From Candidatus Galacturonatibacter soehngenii (lineage in GTDB: Bacteria > Bacillota > Clostridia > Lachnospirales > Lachnospiraceae), in contig NZ_WAGX01000004.1 of NCBI RefSeq assembly GCF_008830185.1, positions 124,001 through 188,000 of the forward strand: DNA of 64,000 bases, given 5' to 3'. The notes under the pieces were generated by a model. That model saw nothing but the letters and a program-made list of their open reading frames with translations, was not told where the DNA came from and searched no databases. The stretch's first letter is position 1, and every line of letters begins with the position of its first letter. Of this stretch, positions 52,213 through 61,257 are shown piece by piece. A program made the translations under genes and the position numbers.

Positions 52213-53316
52213 ATGAAAAAGATTATGATAGTTTTTGGAACAAGGCCAGAAGCAATTAAAATGTGTCCACTTATTTCAAAACTACAGGAAGTAAAAGAAT
52301 TTCAAACAGTCGTTTGTGTGACTGGACAGCATAAAGAAATGTTAAAGCAAGTGTTAGATTCCTTTTGCGTTGTACCAAATTATGATCTTGCAGTTATGAA
52401 GGATAGGCAAACATTATTTGATGTTACAACCAATGTACTAAATGGAATGAAAGAAATATATGAGAAGGAAAAACCAGATGTCGTATTGGTTCATGGAGAT
52501 ACAACCACTACATTTGCAGCGGGATTGGCAGCATTTTATCAAGGTATTTTAGTAGGTCATGTAGAAGCAGGACTTCGAACCTTTAACCTTAAAGCCCCAT
52601 TTCCAGAAGAGTTCAATCGTCAAGGGGTAGGGCTTGTGGCAGCGTTTCATTTTGCTCCTACCAAAAGAGCAGCACATAATTTAATTCAAGAAGGAAAGGA
52701 TGTCAATACAATCTTTGTAACGGGCAATACTGTAATTGATGCATTAAAGACTACGGTGAAAAAAGATTATTCCCATCCAATCCTTGAGTGGGCGAAAGGT
52801 TATCGTTTGGTTATGCTAACTGCACATCGAAGAGAAAATCTTGGTAAGCCTTTATACGATATCTTTCGTGGTATCAAACAAGTACTTGATGAGGTGTCGG
52901 ATGTAAAAGTCATCTATCCCATTCATATGAATCCTGTTGTTCGGCAAACAGCGTTTGAGGTGTTTGGGGATCATGAAAGAATGAAAATCATAGAACCGCT
53001 TGAGGTATTGGATTTTCATAATTTTATGAATCATTCCTATTTGATTCTAACCGATAGTGGTGGAATTCAAGAAGAGGCGCCAGCACTTGGAAAACCAGTA
53101 CTTGTGATGAGAGATACAACAGAACGGCCTGAGGGAGTGGAGGCTGGAACTTTAAAATTGGTGGGAACGAATCATGAAAGCATTTATCAGGAATTCTTAA
53201 ACCTTCTTACAAATGAGAAAGCTTATCATGCCATGAGCAAAGCAGTGAATCCTTATGGGGATGGCACTGCCTGTGAGCAGATTGTTGCAATTTTAAAAAA
53301 GAAGCTTTTGGAATAG
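52213..53316 (+). CDS. wecB: UDP-N-acetylglucosamine 2-epimerase (non-hydrolysing)
   Basis: 367 residues. Interconverts UDP-GlcNAc and UDP-ManNAc. FGTRPEAIKMCPLI (8-21), HGDTTTTFAAGLAAFY, GHVEAGLRTFN, FPEEFNRQ, TAHRRENLG, PIHMNPVV and LTDSGGIQEEAPALGKPVLVMRDTTERPE (in part) are the full family set. Its location inside the polymer operon suggests the polysaccharide contains an N-acetylmannosamine-type or related amino sugar rather than only glucose. A 113-base gap precedes it with a TATAAT-like box at 52164-52169 but no convincing -35. Confidence 0.95.
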   Translation: MKKIMIVFGTRPEAIKMCPLISKLQEVKEFQTVVCVTGQHKEMLKQVLDSFCVVPNYDLAVMKDRQTLFDVTTNVLNGMKEIYEKEKPDVVLVHGDTTTTFAAGLAAFYQGILVGHVEAGLRTFNLKAPFPEEFNRQGVGLVAAFHFAPTKRAAHNLIQEGKDVNTIFVTGNTVIDALKTTVKKDYSHPILEWAKGYRLVMLTAHRRENLGKPLYDIFRGIKQVLDEVSDVKVIYPIHMNPVVRQTAFEVFGDHERMKIIEPLEVLDFHNFMNHSYLILTDSGGIQEEAPALGKPVLVMRDTTERPEGVEAGTLKLVGTNHESIYQEFLNLLTNEKAYHAMSKAVNPYGDGTACEQIVAILKKKLLE

Positions 53317-53328
53317 GAGGTTTTAAGA

Positions 53329-55161
53329 ATGGAACTTAAAAAAAACTGGTTATATTTTTTAAGTATATCCTTTGCGATTATAGGGTTTCTCTATATACTA
53401 GTGTGTGGTTTTGTATCACTAGGCGAGGGGCAAGAATATCCCTATATACCAAAAGGAATGTTATTAATTGGCATTTTTATCGTTTTTGTTAGCTTAAGTA
53501 TTGTGACTAGCTTTGTAGCAAAACTTAGCCTAAAAAAACGAATTAACACAAAACCTAAATACGATATATATGTAGAAATTGGGTTCGTTGTATTTGTTTT
53601 AATTGCCGCTACAGTTGTTCGAATCTTGGTGATTGCAAATTTACCAATGAAACCTGAATCAGATTATAAGACGTATTTTGAAATAGCAGTACTCTTAAAA
53701 GATGGCGCAATACAAAAAGATGGAAAAGGATACTGTGATTACATTGCAATGTTTCCGCATGTTATGGGATATAGTTATATTTTAAAAACGCTATTTAAGG
53801 TTGTGGGAACAAGTGTGTTAGCAGGACAATACTTAAATGTATTTTTTTCCGTAATGACTGTGTTTTTTACCTATCGGATTGGTAGAAAGCTTGGAGGAAG
53901 AACGGCTGGTATAATCGGGTTGGTTCTTAGTGCTTTTTGGCCATCGCAAGTTTTATATATTACGATGCTTTCAGCAGAGTACAGTTTTACTTTCTTTTTA
54001 TTTCTTAGCATATGGATATTCCTATCACTTGTAATCGATTATGATAAAAAGACAAAAAAAGCTGGAAAAGGAATCATTATGCATATGTTACTTGGTGTAT
54101 TGATTGCTCTTGCAGCTGCAATCAGACCAATGGCTTTGATACTCTTGATTGCCATTGTTCTTACCATAGTGCCACAAAAAATGAAACTTCCAACGGTGCA
54201 CAAAAATACCATACCACTTACACTTCGTATGCTTGAAAAGGGGTGGATTCGTTGTATTTTAATTATCATTCCTTATTTTATCCTATCAAATGTTATTACA
54301 ACCAATATTGAACTAGCTGTAAATAAAACACTGCCATCGGCAAGTACCTCTTTTGGATACAATCTTTTGGTTGGACTTAATACAGAATCGATAGGAGGTT
54401 GGAATGATGAGGATGCGTCGCTTTTATATGCTAGTATGGAACAAACAGGCTCTGCTACAAAAGCGCATATTACGTGTAGAGACTTGGCATTACAGCGTAT
54501 AACATCAAATCCAAAAGGAATCTTTAATCTTTTTATTCATAAATACGAATTGTTATGGGGAAATGATGATTATGGTGCTACCTGGAACATAGCATTTTTG
54601 GACGAGCAAGGAAATTTAACAAAGGATCGAAGTGATTTCCTATATGCACTACGTGATGCAAACAATATTTTATATATGATTGTGATTTTTCTTGCCTTGA
54701 TTTCACTTATTTATCTTTGGAAAACAAAAGGTAATTTTGCATATGTTTTAGTTTTAGTTTATCTTGGAACGGTTGTAATGCATTTGTTTGTAGAGAGTCA
54801 GAATCGCTATCATTATTTCATCTTACATATTTTTATGATATTAGCAAGTATGAGTGTACCATTTTTATATGAAGATGCAAAGAAAAGTATTATGCAAAAG
54901 GATAGCCAGGTAAAACTGGAACAACTAGAAGCACAAGCAATGCAACAAGCAGTCGAAGATTATCACATACAAGAAAATGCGATGGAGGAACTAAGAAAAG
55001 AAGCATTTTCCAATGTATTCAATATGAAGGAAGCGCTGGAAAACGGAAATGTTATTATGACTGTTTCACAAGCCTATCAAGAAGAGGATGAAAATATTGA
55101 AGTCGTAGAAAGAGAAGTAGCGGTTACAGCCCTGGAAAAAGGAGCGGAGGCAAATCATTGA
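53329..55161 (+). CDS. GT39/PMT-like polytopic glycosyltransferase
   Basis: 610 residues. About 11-12 transmembrane helices; after the first helices the external loop reads LPMKPESDYKTYFEIAVLL, with the acidic motif expected of GT-C enzymes, and later helix-loop segments (GGRTAGIIGLVLSAFWPSQVLYITMLSAEY in part) match the GT39 family. The last 110 residues are cytoplasmic and highly charged with coiled-coil character (KLEQLEAQAMQQAVEDYH... EEDENIEVVEREVAV). It would transfer a sugar from a polyprenyl-phosphate donor on the outer face, decorating the polymer. Overlaps the next gene by one base (TGATG). Confidence 0.8.
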   Translation: MELKKNWLYFLSISFAIIGFLYILVCGFVSLGEGQEYPYIPKGMLLIGIFIVFVSLSIVTSFVAKLSLKKRINTKPKYDIYVEIGFVVFVLIAATVVRILVIANLPMKPESDYKTYFEIAVLLKDGAIQKDGKGYCDYIAMFPHVMGYSYILKTLFKVVGTSVLAGQYLNVFFSVMTVFFTYRIGRKLGGRTAGIIGLVLSAFWPSQVLYITMLSAEYSFTFFLFLSIWIFLSLVIDYDKKTKKAGKGIIMHMLLGVLIALAAAIRPMALILLIAIVLTIVPQKMKLPTVHKNTIPLTLRMLEKGWIRCILIIIPYFILSNVITTNIELAVNKTLPSASTSFGYNLLVGLNTESIGGWNDEDASLLYASMEQTGSATKAHITCRDLALQRITSNPKGIFNLFIHKYELLWGNDDYGATWNIAFLDEQGNLTKDRSDFLYALRDANNILYMIVIFLALISLIYLWKTKGNFAYVLVLVYLGTVVMHLFVESQNRYHYFILHIFMILASMSVPFLYEDAKKSIMQKDSQVKLEQLEAQAMQQAVEDYHIQENAMEELRKEAFSNVFNMKEALENGNVIMTVSQAYQEEDENIEVVEREVAVTALEKGAEANH

Positions 55162-56792
55162 TGGATAATGGTTGGTTAAAAAAACTAGAGCGAATATTGT
55201 TGGTGGTATTTATGTTACTTGGTATTGTTGTTGTAATTGGAGGTGTTTTACTGATACGATTGGACAATATAAAGAAACAGGAGGAAAAAACAAAAGATGA
55301 GGAAATAGTAGAAGAGGAGACATATGATTGGGAAGCTGGTCTTTCGGATCATACCCTTTGGCTTCCAGAAAACTGCAAGATTTATAGCAAAGTGCCAGAA
55401 TTTAGATTTACAGATGAACAAGGAGTAAGCCGCAGTATTACTCAATTTGAAGGAAAGCCTGTGGTGGTTGTATTTTGGGCTAGTTGGTGTAGTGATTGCA
55501 AAGAGCAGATGCCTTTTATGAAGGATTATATGCAATTGTCAAAAAATTATGAAGATGTGACATTTTTATTTATCAATAAGACGGATGGGGAAAGAGAGAC
55601 AAAGGAATCCGCGATTTCTTATTTTAATGAATTAGGAGCGAATGGTGAGCTATTTTTTGATGAAGACCTTACGGCTTATGAACAACTGGGAATACATAAT
55701 ATTCCAACAACATTATTTCTTGATGCAAATGGTATTATAAGTGCATGGTCACCAAAGCAGATTACCAAAGAGAGTGAGTTTGATGCCTTGCTTAACAAAG
55801 CATTGAATGGAGGAAGTGATGCTACTAAAACATTTATTATTAAGAATCTTATGGATGAATTTGGGGGAATACATAGTGTTTATGACTTAGAACGTGGCAA
55901 AACATTTTCTTCAGACATTCTTAGTGAAAGCCAAGGAGCCATGCTAGAATATGCGGTTCTTAGTAAAAATCAGGAATTGTTTGATCGTATTTTAGACTTC
56001 ATTCGTACGAATCTGTGGGAAGAAGGGCTAACCTCTTGGCAGATAAAAGAAAATAAGACTAGTACTGTCAATGCTTTGATTGATGATTTTAGGATTTATC
56101 AAGCATTAGAAGAGGCATCTGGCATTTGGAGTGGTTATGAAGACATTCTGAATCATTTTAGGGAGAAACTTCTTAAGTATGGATTAAAAAATGGAAGATT
56201 TGTTGATTTTTATAACGCCAAAAGTAAGGAATATGCGAATCGTTTTACTTTATGCTATGCAGATTTTAAGGCGATGGAACAATTATCAAAGTCAAAGGAA
56301 GAGGTAATAAGTGCCTATGAAAGCAGTAAAGAAATTGTATTAAATGGACAAATTAGCGATACATTTCCTTTGTTTTATAGTTGGTATAATTACAAAGAAA
56401 GAAAATATGAAAAAGATGATTTAAATTCCGCAGAAGCTATGGTAACACTTTTACATCTTGCAGAAGTTGATTTATTACCGAATAACACATTGAAATGGCT
56501 AAAGACGCAAATGAAGCAAAGTGGCGTGAAAGCTCGTTATACAATAGAGGGAAAGGTAGTAGAAGGCTATAATTATGATTCTACAGCTGTGTATGCATTG
56601 GTTGCAATGATAGGTGTTGAGGTGGGAGACTTTGACCTTGTTAACCAAGCGATTAAAAAAATGGAAAAAATGCGAATTGACGATACTAATTATTCCTATA
56701 ATGGAGCTTTTGGAATGGAGGATGGAAGTGGTATTACTTCTTTTGATCAAGTTATGCCATTGTTAGCATATATGAAAATTTATGGAAAATAA
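55161..56792 (+). CDS. Exported thioredoxin-like / GH8-like fusion protein
   Basis: 543 residues from the ATG at 55161 (GGAGCGGAGG upstream). N-terminal membrane anchor (ILLVVFMLLGIVVVIGGVLLI), a TlpA-type thioredoxin domain (about 75-215) with active site FWASWCSDCKEQMP (CxxC at about 110-113) and cis-Pro NIPTTLFLD, then a 320-residue all-helical region. That region shows the GH8 pattern: DILSESQGAMLEYAVLSKNQ (catalytic acid Glu at about 256) and NALIDDFRIYQALEEA (Asp pair at about 308-309), later GYNYDSTAVYALVA. GH8 enzymes such as BcsZ accompany cellulose synthases and trim beta-glucans. A redox domain fused to a GH8-like barrel is unusual. Last gene of the operon. Confidence 0.78.
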   Translation: MDNGWLKKLERILLVVFMLLGIVVVIGGVLLIRLDNIKKQEEKTKDEEIVEEETYDWEAGLSDHTLWLPENCKIYSKVPEFRFTDEQGVSRSITQFEGKPVVVVFWASWCSDCKEQMPFMKDYMQLSKNYEDVTFLFINKTDGERETKESAISYFNELGANGELFFDEDLTAYEQLGIHNIPTTLFLDANGIISAWSPKQITKESEFDALLNKALNGGSDATKTFIIKNLMDEFGGIHSVYDLERGKTFSSDILSESQGAMLEYAVLSKNQELFDRILDFIRTNLWEEGLTSWQIKENKTSTVNALIDDFRIYQALEEASGIWSGYEDILNHFREKLLKYGLKNGRFVDFYNAKSKEYANRFTLCYADFKAMEQLSKSKEEVISAYESSKEIVLNGQISDTFPLFYSWYNYKERKYEKDDLNSAEAMVTLLHLAEVDLLPNNTLKWLKTQMKQSGVKARYTIEGKVVEGYNYDSTAVYALVAMIGVEVGDFDLVNQAIKKMEKMRIDDTNYSYNGAFGMEDGSGITSFDQVMPLLAYMKIYGK

Positions 56793-56807
56793 TTAGGAAT
56801 TTTAATT

Positions 56808-56859
56808 AAAACGATAAATTTTATCAAAGTAGACGAGTTGATAAAATTTATCGTTTTTT
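56808..56859 (+). terminator. Terminator of the polysaccharide operon
   Basis: AAAACGATAAATTTTATCAA (56808-56827) pairs perfectly with its complement at 56838-56857 around a 10-base loop, then T residues. Confidence 0.92.
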
Positions 56860-56862
56860 CTC

Positions 56863-56891
56863 TTGTATTTCTCTTATAATTCCTTTAATAT
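56863..56891 (+). promoter_or_regulatory. Promoter of the TetR/ABC operon
   Basis: TTGTAT (56863-56868), 17-bp spacer, TAATAT (56886-56891), 42 bases ahead of the TetR-type start. Confidence 0.5.
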
Positions 56892-56915
56892 AGCAGTGAT
56901 ATATATCAGTACTAT
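56890..56915. promoter_or_regulatory. Imperfect 26-bp palindrome, likely TetR autoregulatory operator
   Basis: ATAGCAGTGATATATATCAG (first 20 bases) continuing TACTAT is symmetric about 56902/56903: most positions match the reverse complement. It starts at the end of the -10 box and lies 18 bases upstream of the regulator's start codon, the usual place for self-repression. Confidence 0.6.
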
Positions 56916-56933
56916 GTTAATATAGGAGGATTT

Positions 56934-57545
56934 ATGGCGGAGATTGCTACAAAAGTAAAATTTTTAGAAGAAGGAAAAAAAGAGTTCTTGGACAAAGGAT
57001 ATAAGGAGGCTTCTTTGCGTCAGATTTGTAAAAATCTAGATCTAACGCTTGGGGCATTTTACGGTTATTTTACTAGTAAAGAGGATTTATTTCATGAAAT
57101 TGTTTCAAGACCAGCAGAAGAATTACTAAAGTATTATAAATCAACACATGAAAATTATTTATCTTCAAATCCAGAGTTTCAGAAAAATAATTTGAATGAA
57201 ATACCACATCGTGCTTTACGCAATATGATTGATTTTATGTTTGATTATTACGAAGAGTTTAAATTGGTTTTCTGTAAAAGTGCAGGTACAAAGTATGAAG
57301 ATTACCTAGAAGAATTTATAAAGACAGAAGTAGAATCAACATTGAGATTTATAAAAACGATGAAAGAAAACCACTTTTTTGATGTAGAATTAGACGAACA
57401 ATTGATTCATATACTTTCGAGTATGCTTATGAAAGGAATCATTGAAATATTTGAGCATGATATGGAATATGAGCATGCAGTAAAATATGTATTGAAACTT
57501 CAGATGTTTTACACGGCTGGCTGGATGAAACTGTTTGAAGGATAA
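56934..57545 (+). CDS. TetR/AcrR family transcriptional regulator
   Basis: 203 residues with GGAGG upstream. The N-terminal helix-turn-helix is KEFLDKGYKEASLRQICKNL and LTLGAFYGYFTSKEDLFHEI, split here at about residues 16-35 and 38-57; the C-terminal ligand domain is helical and unspecific. It precedes an ABC exporter pair, and a palindrome overlaps its promoter, so it probably represses the three-gene operon until a ligand is present. Confidence 0.9.
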   Translation: MAEIATKVKFLEEGKKEFLDKGYKEASLRQICKNLDLTLGAFYGYFTSKEDLFHEIVSRPAEELLKYYKSTHENYLSSNPEFQKNNLNEIPHRALRNMIDFMFDYYEEFKLVFCKSAGTKYEDYLEEFIKTEVESTLRFIKTMKENHFFDVELDEQLIHILSSMLMKGIIEIFEHDMEYEHAVKYVLKLQMFYTAGWMKLFEG

Positions 57546-57603
57546 TTTTTAAATATTGGTTAGTTTGAACTAATAATAATTAGATTAATAATAGGAGGTT
57601 ATA

Positions 57604-59349
57604 ATGAAAGAGAAGAATACAAGTATGTGGTTACGTGAGTGGGCGTATCCACACAAAAAAAGTTACATAACATCCGTAATTTTCGCTGTTATAGGTGTAA
57701 TTTGTGGTGTTGTACCATATTATGCTGTGACACAAATTGTAATAGGATTAATGCAACAGAGGAATGAAAGAAGTTATTACTTACAATGGATATTGGTTTG
57801 CGCTGTGCTGTGGATACTACGATATCTGTTTCATGCCATATCAACAACTTTGTCACACAAAGCGACCTTTCAAGTCATAGCAAGAGTCAGAAAAAGTCTG
57901 ACAAAAAAGCTTGTTGCTTTACCAATGGGGTATTTACATGATATGCCGTCAGGAGCCATGAAGAATACAATAGTAGAAAAGGTAGATAGTATTGAGCCAA
58001 CATTGGCTCATATGTTACCAGAGATGACGGCAAATTTGCTTGGACCATTCTGTATTTTGATTTATTTATTCCTTACAGACTGGAGAATGGGACTTGTGTC
58101 ACTTGTAACTATACCAATCGCAATGTATTTCTTTGCTGGCATGATGAAGGATTATGAGATTAATTTTAAGAATTATGTAAATAAAAATAAATACTTAAAT
58201 GAAACAGCAGTGGAATACATTAATGGGATTGAGGTTATCAAAGCATTTAATCAAAGTGCATCCTCTTATCAGAAGTTTGCGGATGCTGCAAGCTTAGCCG
58301 CTCAGTCAGCGATTGATTGGATGAAGGGGACACAAGGTTATTTTTCAGCTGCGATGTCAATTTTTCCGGCAGTTTTGGTAGGCGTTTTGCCAATGGGTTC
58401 TTATCTGTTTATGAAGGGTAGACTTGGCGCAGATACTTTTATTCTTGCGATTATTCTTTCGCTTGGTATTATGACGCCATTAATTACAGCAATTTCTTTT
58501 ACGGATGATATTGGTAAAATAAAGACAGTGGTAAGTGACATAACATCTTTGCTTAATGAGAAAGAGTTAGTTCGACCTAATAAGAAAGTTAAGATAACAA
58601 ACTATAATATCCATTTAAATCATGTCAATTTTGCTTATCGAGAAAAAGACGTTCTAAAGGATATAACCTTGACCATTGAAAGTAATAGCGTCACAGCATT
58701 TATAGGACCATCTGGAAGTGGGAAATCAACCATTGCCAAATTAATCGCTTCTTTGTGGGAAGTAACAAAAGGAAGTATAAGAATCGGAGATATAGATATA
58801 AAAGAAATTCCATTAGAACAGTTAAATAACATGATTGCCTATGTTTCGCAGGATAATTATTTGTTTAACGATACTGTTTTAAACAACATTCGTATGGGAA
58901 GGTTAAGTGCAACGGATGAAGAAGTAAAGGAAGTGGCTAGAAAAAGCGGTTGTCATGAATTTATCATGAGATTGGAATCTGGATATGATACCGTTGTAGG
59001 GGGAGCAGGGGGCCATCTATCTGGTGGCGAACGACAAAGAATTGCTATTGCTAGAGCAATGTTAAAAGATGCCTCTATTGTAATTCTAGATGAAGCAACC
59101 GCCTATACAGACCCAGAAAATGAAGCAATCATTCAAAGTGCTGTTGCAAAGTTGGTTCAAGGAAAAACTTTGATTGTAATTGCTCATAGATTATCTACAA
59201 TAACAGATTCCGATAAAATAGTAGTTGTAAATCAAGGTCGAATCAATGCCGAAGGAACACACGAAGAATTATTGTATTCTTGTACACTCTATCAAGAAAT
59301 GTGGAGGGCACATATGGAAGCGAAAGATGAGAAGGAGGATATGAAATGA
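57604..59349 (+). CDS. ABC transporter, fused permease/ATPase subunit 1
   Basis: 581 residues: six-helix type-1 exporter domain (1-310) and nucleotide-binding domain (about 335-575). Walker A GPSGSGKSTIAKL, signature HLSGGERQRIAIA, Walker B ASIVILDEATAYTD and switch His IVIAHRLSTI are intact. DEATAYTDPENE is a variant common in IrtA/YbtP-like exporters-turned-importers for siderophores, so either drug/lipid export or metallophore uptake is possible. Overlaps the second subunit gene by four bases, indicating a heterodimer. Confidence 0.93.
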   Translation: MKEKNTSMWLREWAYPHKKSYITSVIFAVIGVICGVVPYYAVTQIVIGLMQQRNERSYYLQWILVCAVLWILRYLFHAISTTLSHKATFQVIARVRKSLTKKLVALPMGYLHDMPSGAMKNTIVEKVDSIEPTLAHMLPEMTANLLGPFCILIYLFLTDWRMGLVSLVTIPIAMYFFAGMMKDYEINFKNYVNKNKYLNETAVEYINGIEVIKAFNQSASSYQKFADAASLAAQSAIDWMKGTQGYFSAAMSIFPAVLVGVLPMGSYLFMKGRLGADTFILAIILSLGIMTPLITAISFTDDIGKIKTVVSDITSLLNEKELVRPNKKVKITNYNIHLNHVNFAYREKDVLKDITLTIESNSVTAFIGPSGSGKSTIAKLIASLWEVTKGSIRIGDIDIKEIPLEQLNNMIAYVSQDNYLFNDTVLNNIRMGRLSATDEEVKEVARKSGCHEFIMRLESGYDTVVGGAGGHLSGGERQRIAIARAMLKDASIVILDEATAYTDPENEAIIQSAVAKLVQGKTLIVIAHRLSTITDSDKIVVVNQGRINAEGTHEELLYSCTLYQEMWRAHMEAKDEKEDMK

Positions 59350-61079
59350 TTCAGATTTTTAAAAAGTTTTTTGAATTTTCAGGTGAACAAAAGTCTCGTT
59401 TTTATAGGTCACTTATTTTTTCATTTTTGCATTCTATTTTTGAAGCAATACGCATTCTTGCAATCGCAATTGTTTTAAAAGCAGTGATTCAAAATAATAT
59501 GACAATGACAACAGTGTGGTCTAGTTTACTAATTATGCTTATCAGTATTGGCGGTTGTATTGTTACAAAAAATATAACATCAATTCAACAAACCATAGCA
59601 GGTTACACCATGTGTGCAAATAAGAGAATTGAAATTGGTGAGCGAATGAAGTATATGCCAATGGGATACTTTAATAAGAATAATCTAGGGTATATAACAT
59701 CAATTACAACGAATACTTGTGAGAATCTACAAGACGTGGCAACTCGTGTTATATTAATGTATTTGCAAGGAATGTTTACTACAATTGTTATTTCAATTAC
59801 CTTGTTATTTTTTGATTATCGGATAGGTATCACTGCATTACTTGGGATAGTAGCATTTAGTTTTATCAATAACCAAATGCAAAAAGTATCGGCTGCGATA
59901 TCGCCGAAAAAGAATTGTGTAGATGCCGAACTAGTAGATGCGGTTCTTGAGTATGTACAAGGTATCACAGTTGTAAAGTCATATAATTTAGATAGGCAAT
60001 CAAATAAAAAAGTAGATAATAAAATAAAGGAAGCCAATCAGATTTATTATACACTTGAGAGAAAGTTTATACCATTTATGACTGCTCAAACGGTTTTTCT
60101 TAAATTATTTTCAATTGCTATCATAGTACTTTCGATTGTTTATTGCGTTGATGGAAGCCTAAGCTTATTACATGCGCTGTTAATGATTGTGTCTTCTTTT
60201 GTCGTATATGGGCAGTTAGAATCTGCTGGCATGTATTCTGCACTACTTCGTGTTGTGGATTTATCGGTTGATCGAATTTTAGAAGTATTTGAAACCCCTG
60301 TAATGGATACAAAAGGGATTGATAAGATGCCGTCGAATTACAGTATAGGTGTAGAAAACATTTCTTTTTCTTACGAGAATAGAAAAATCATCGATAACGT
60401 GAGTTTTGAAATCAAAGAAAATACAACTACAGCGATTGTAGGACCCTCTGGTGGAGGGAAATCAACTCTTTGTAATTTGATTGCTAGGTTTTTTGATGTT
60501 GATGAAGGATGTATCAAATTAGGTGGAGAGGATATTAGAACTTATTCATTGGATTGTCTGCTTCGTAATATTAGTATGGTGTTTCAAAATGTCTATCTAT
60601 TTCATGATACAATCGAAAATAATATTAAGTTTGGAAGTCCAGGCGCTACGCGTGAACAAGTGATAGAAGCTGCAAAAAAGGCTTGTTGCCACGAATTTAT
60701 CCAAGCACTTCCACAAGGATATGACACTGTAATAAAAGAATCTGGTGCCACAATTTCTGGTGGAGAAAAACAAAGAATCTCTATCGCAAGAGCAATTCTT
60801 AAGGATGCACCAATTATTATTCTAGACGAAGCAACTGCGAATGTTGATCCAGAAAACGAAAAGAATTTACAAGATGCAATTGAACAATTAACCAAAGAAA
60901 AAACAATTATTATGATTGCTCACAGATTAAAAACAGTAAGGAATGCAGAACAGATTTTAGTTGTATCAGACGGTAAAATTATTCAGAAGGGAACCCATAA
61001 TCAATTAATGAAAGAAAGAGGAACATACGCAGATTTTATAAATATGAGAAACCAATCAATCGGATGGAAGCTTGGATAA
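59346..61079 (+). CDS. ABC transporter, fused permease/ATPase subunit 2
   Basis: 577 residues, same architecture as its partner: membrane domain with SLIFSFLHSIFEAIRILAIAIVL at the start, ATPase domain with Walker A GPSGGGKSTLCNL, Q-loop SMVFQNVYLF, signature TISGGEKQRISIA, Walker B APIIILDEATANVD and switch IMIAHRLKTV. Both ATP sites of the pair look catalytic. TetR regulation and the absence of a binding protein gene favour export or siderophore-type uptake by an IrtAB-like heterodimer. The 178-base gap behind it holds the promoter of the chemoreceptor but no clear terminator. Confidence 0.93.
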   Translation: MIQIFKKFFEFSGEQKSRFYRSLIFSFLHSIFEAIRILAIAIVLKAVIQNNMTMTTVWSSLLIMLISIGGCIVTKNITSIQQTIAGYTMCANKRIEIGERMKYMPMGYFNKNNLGYITSITTNTCENLQDVATRVILMYLQGMFTTIVISITLLFFDYRIGITALLGIVAFSFINNQMQKVSAAISPKKNCVDAELVDAVLEYVQGITVVKSYNLDRQSNKKVDNKIKEANQIYYTLERKFIPFMTAQTVFLKLFSIAIIVLSIVYCVDGSLSLLHALLMIVSSFVVYGQLESAGMYSALLRVVDLSVDRILEVFETPVMDTKGIDKMPSNYSIGVENISFSYENRKIIDNVSFEIKENTTTAIVGPSGGGKSTLCNLIARFFDVDEGCIKLGGEDIRTYSLDCLLRNISMVFQNVYLFHDTIENNIKFGSPGATREQVIEAAKKACCHEFIQALPQGYDTVIKESGATISGGEKQRISIARAILKDAPIIILDEATANVDPENEKNLQDAIEQLTKEKTIIMIAHRLKTVRNAEQILVVSDGKIIQKGTHNQLMKERGTYADFINMRNQSIGWKLG

Positions 61080-61173
61080 AATATGTTTTTGTATGTCCAA
61101 TGAAACGGATAACATGTTATGTTACCAAATTATAAAAAATTTGTAAAAAAAGCTCAAATTATGCTATTTACAT

Positions 61174-61202
61174 TTGCTTAAATCGACACCTTGTTATATA
61201 AT
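61174..61202 (+). promoter_or_regulatory. Promoter of the chemoreceptor gene
   Basis: TTGCTT (61174-61179), 17-bp spacer, TATAAT (61197-61202), 55 bases upstream of the start at 61258. No sigma-D/FliA-type box recognised. Confidence 0.6.
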
Positions 61203-61257
61203 AAAAGTAATTTTTGAGACTATAGTAAGCAAAAATATTTTGAGAGAGGGGCATTTC

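Noticed and set aside
61174-61257. Longer N-terminus of the chemoreceptor
   Set aside because: The upstream codons overlap the TTGCTT/TATAAT promoter, and the ATG at 61258 has a good ribosome binding site just before the first membrane helix.
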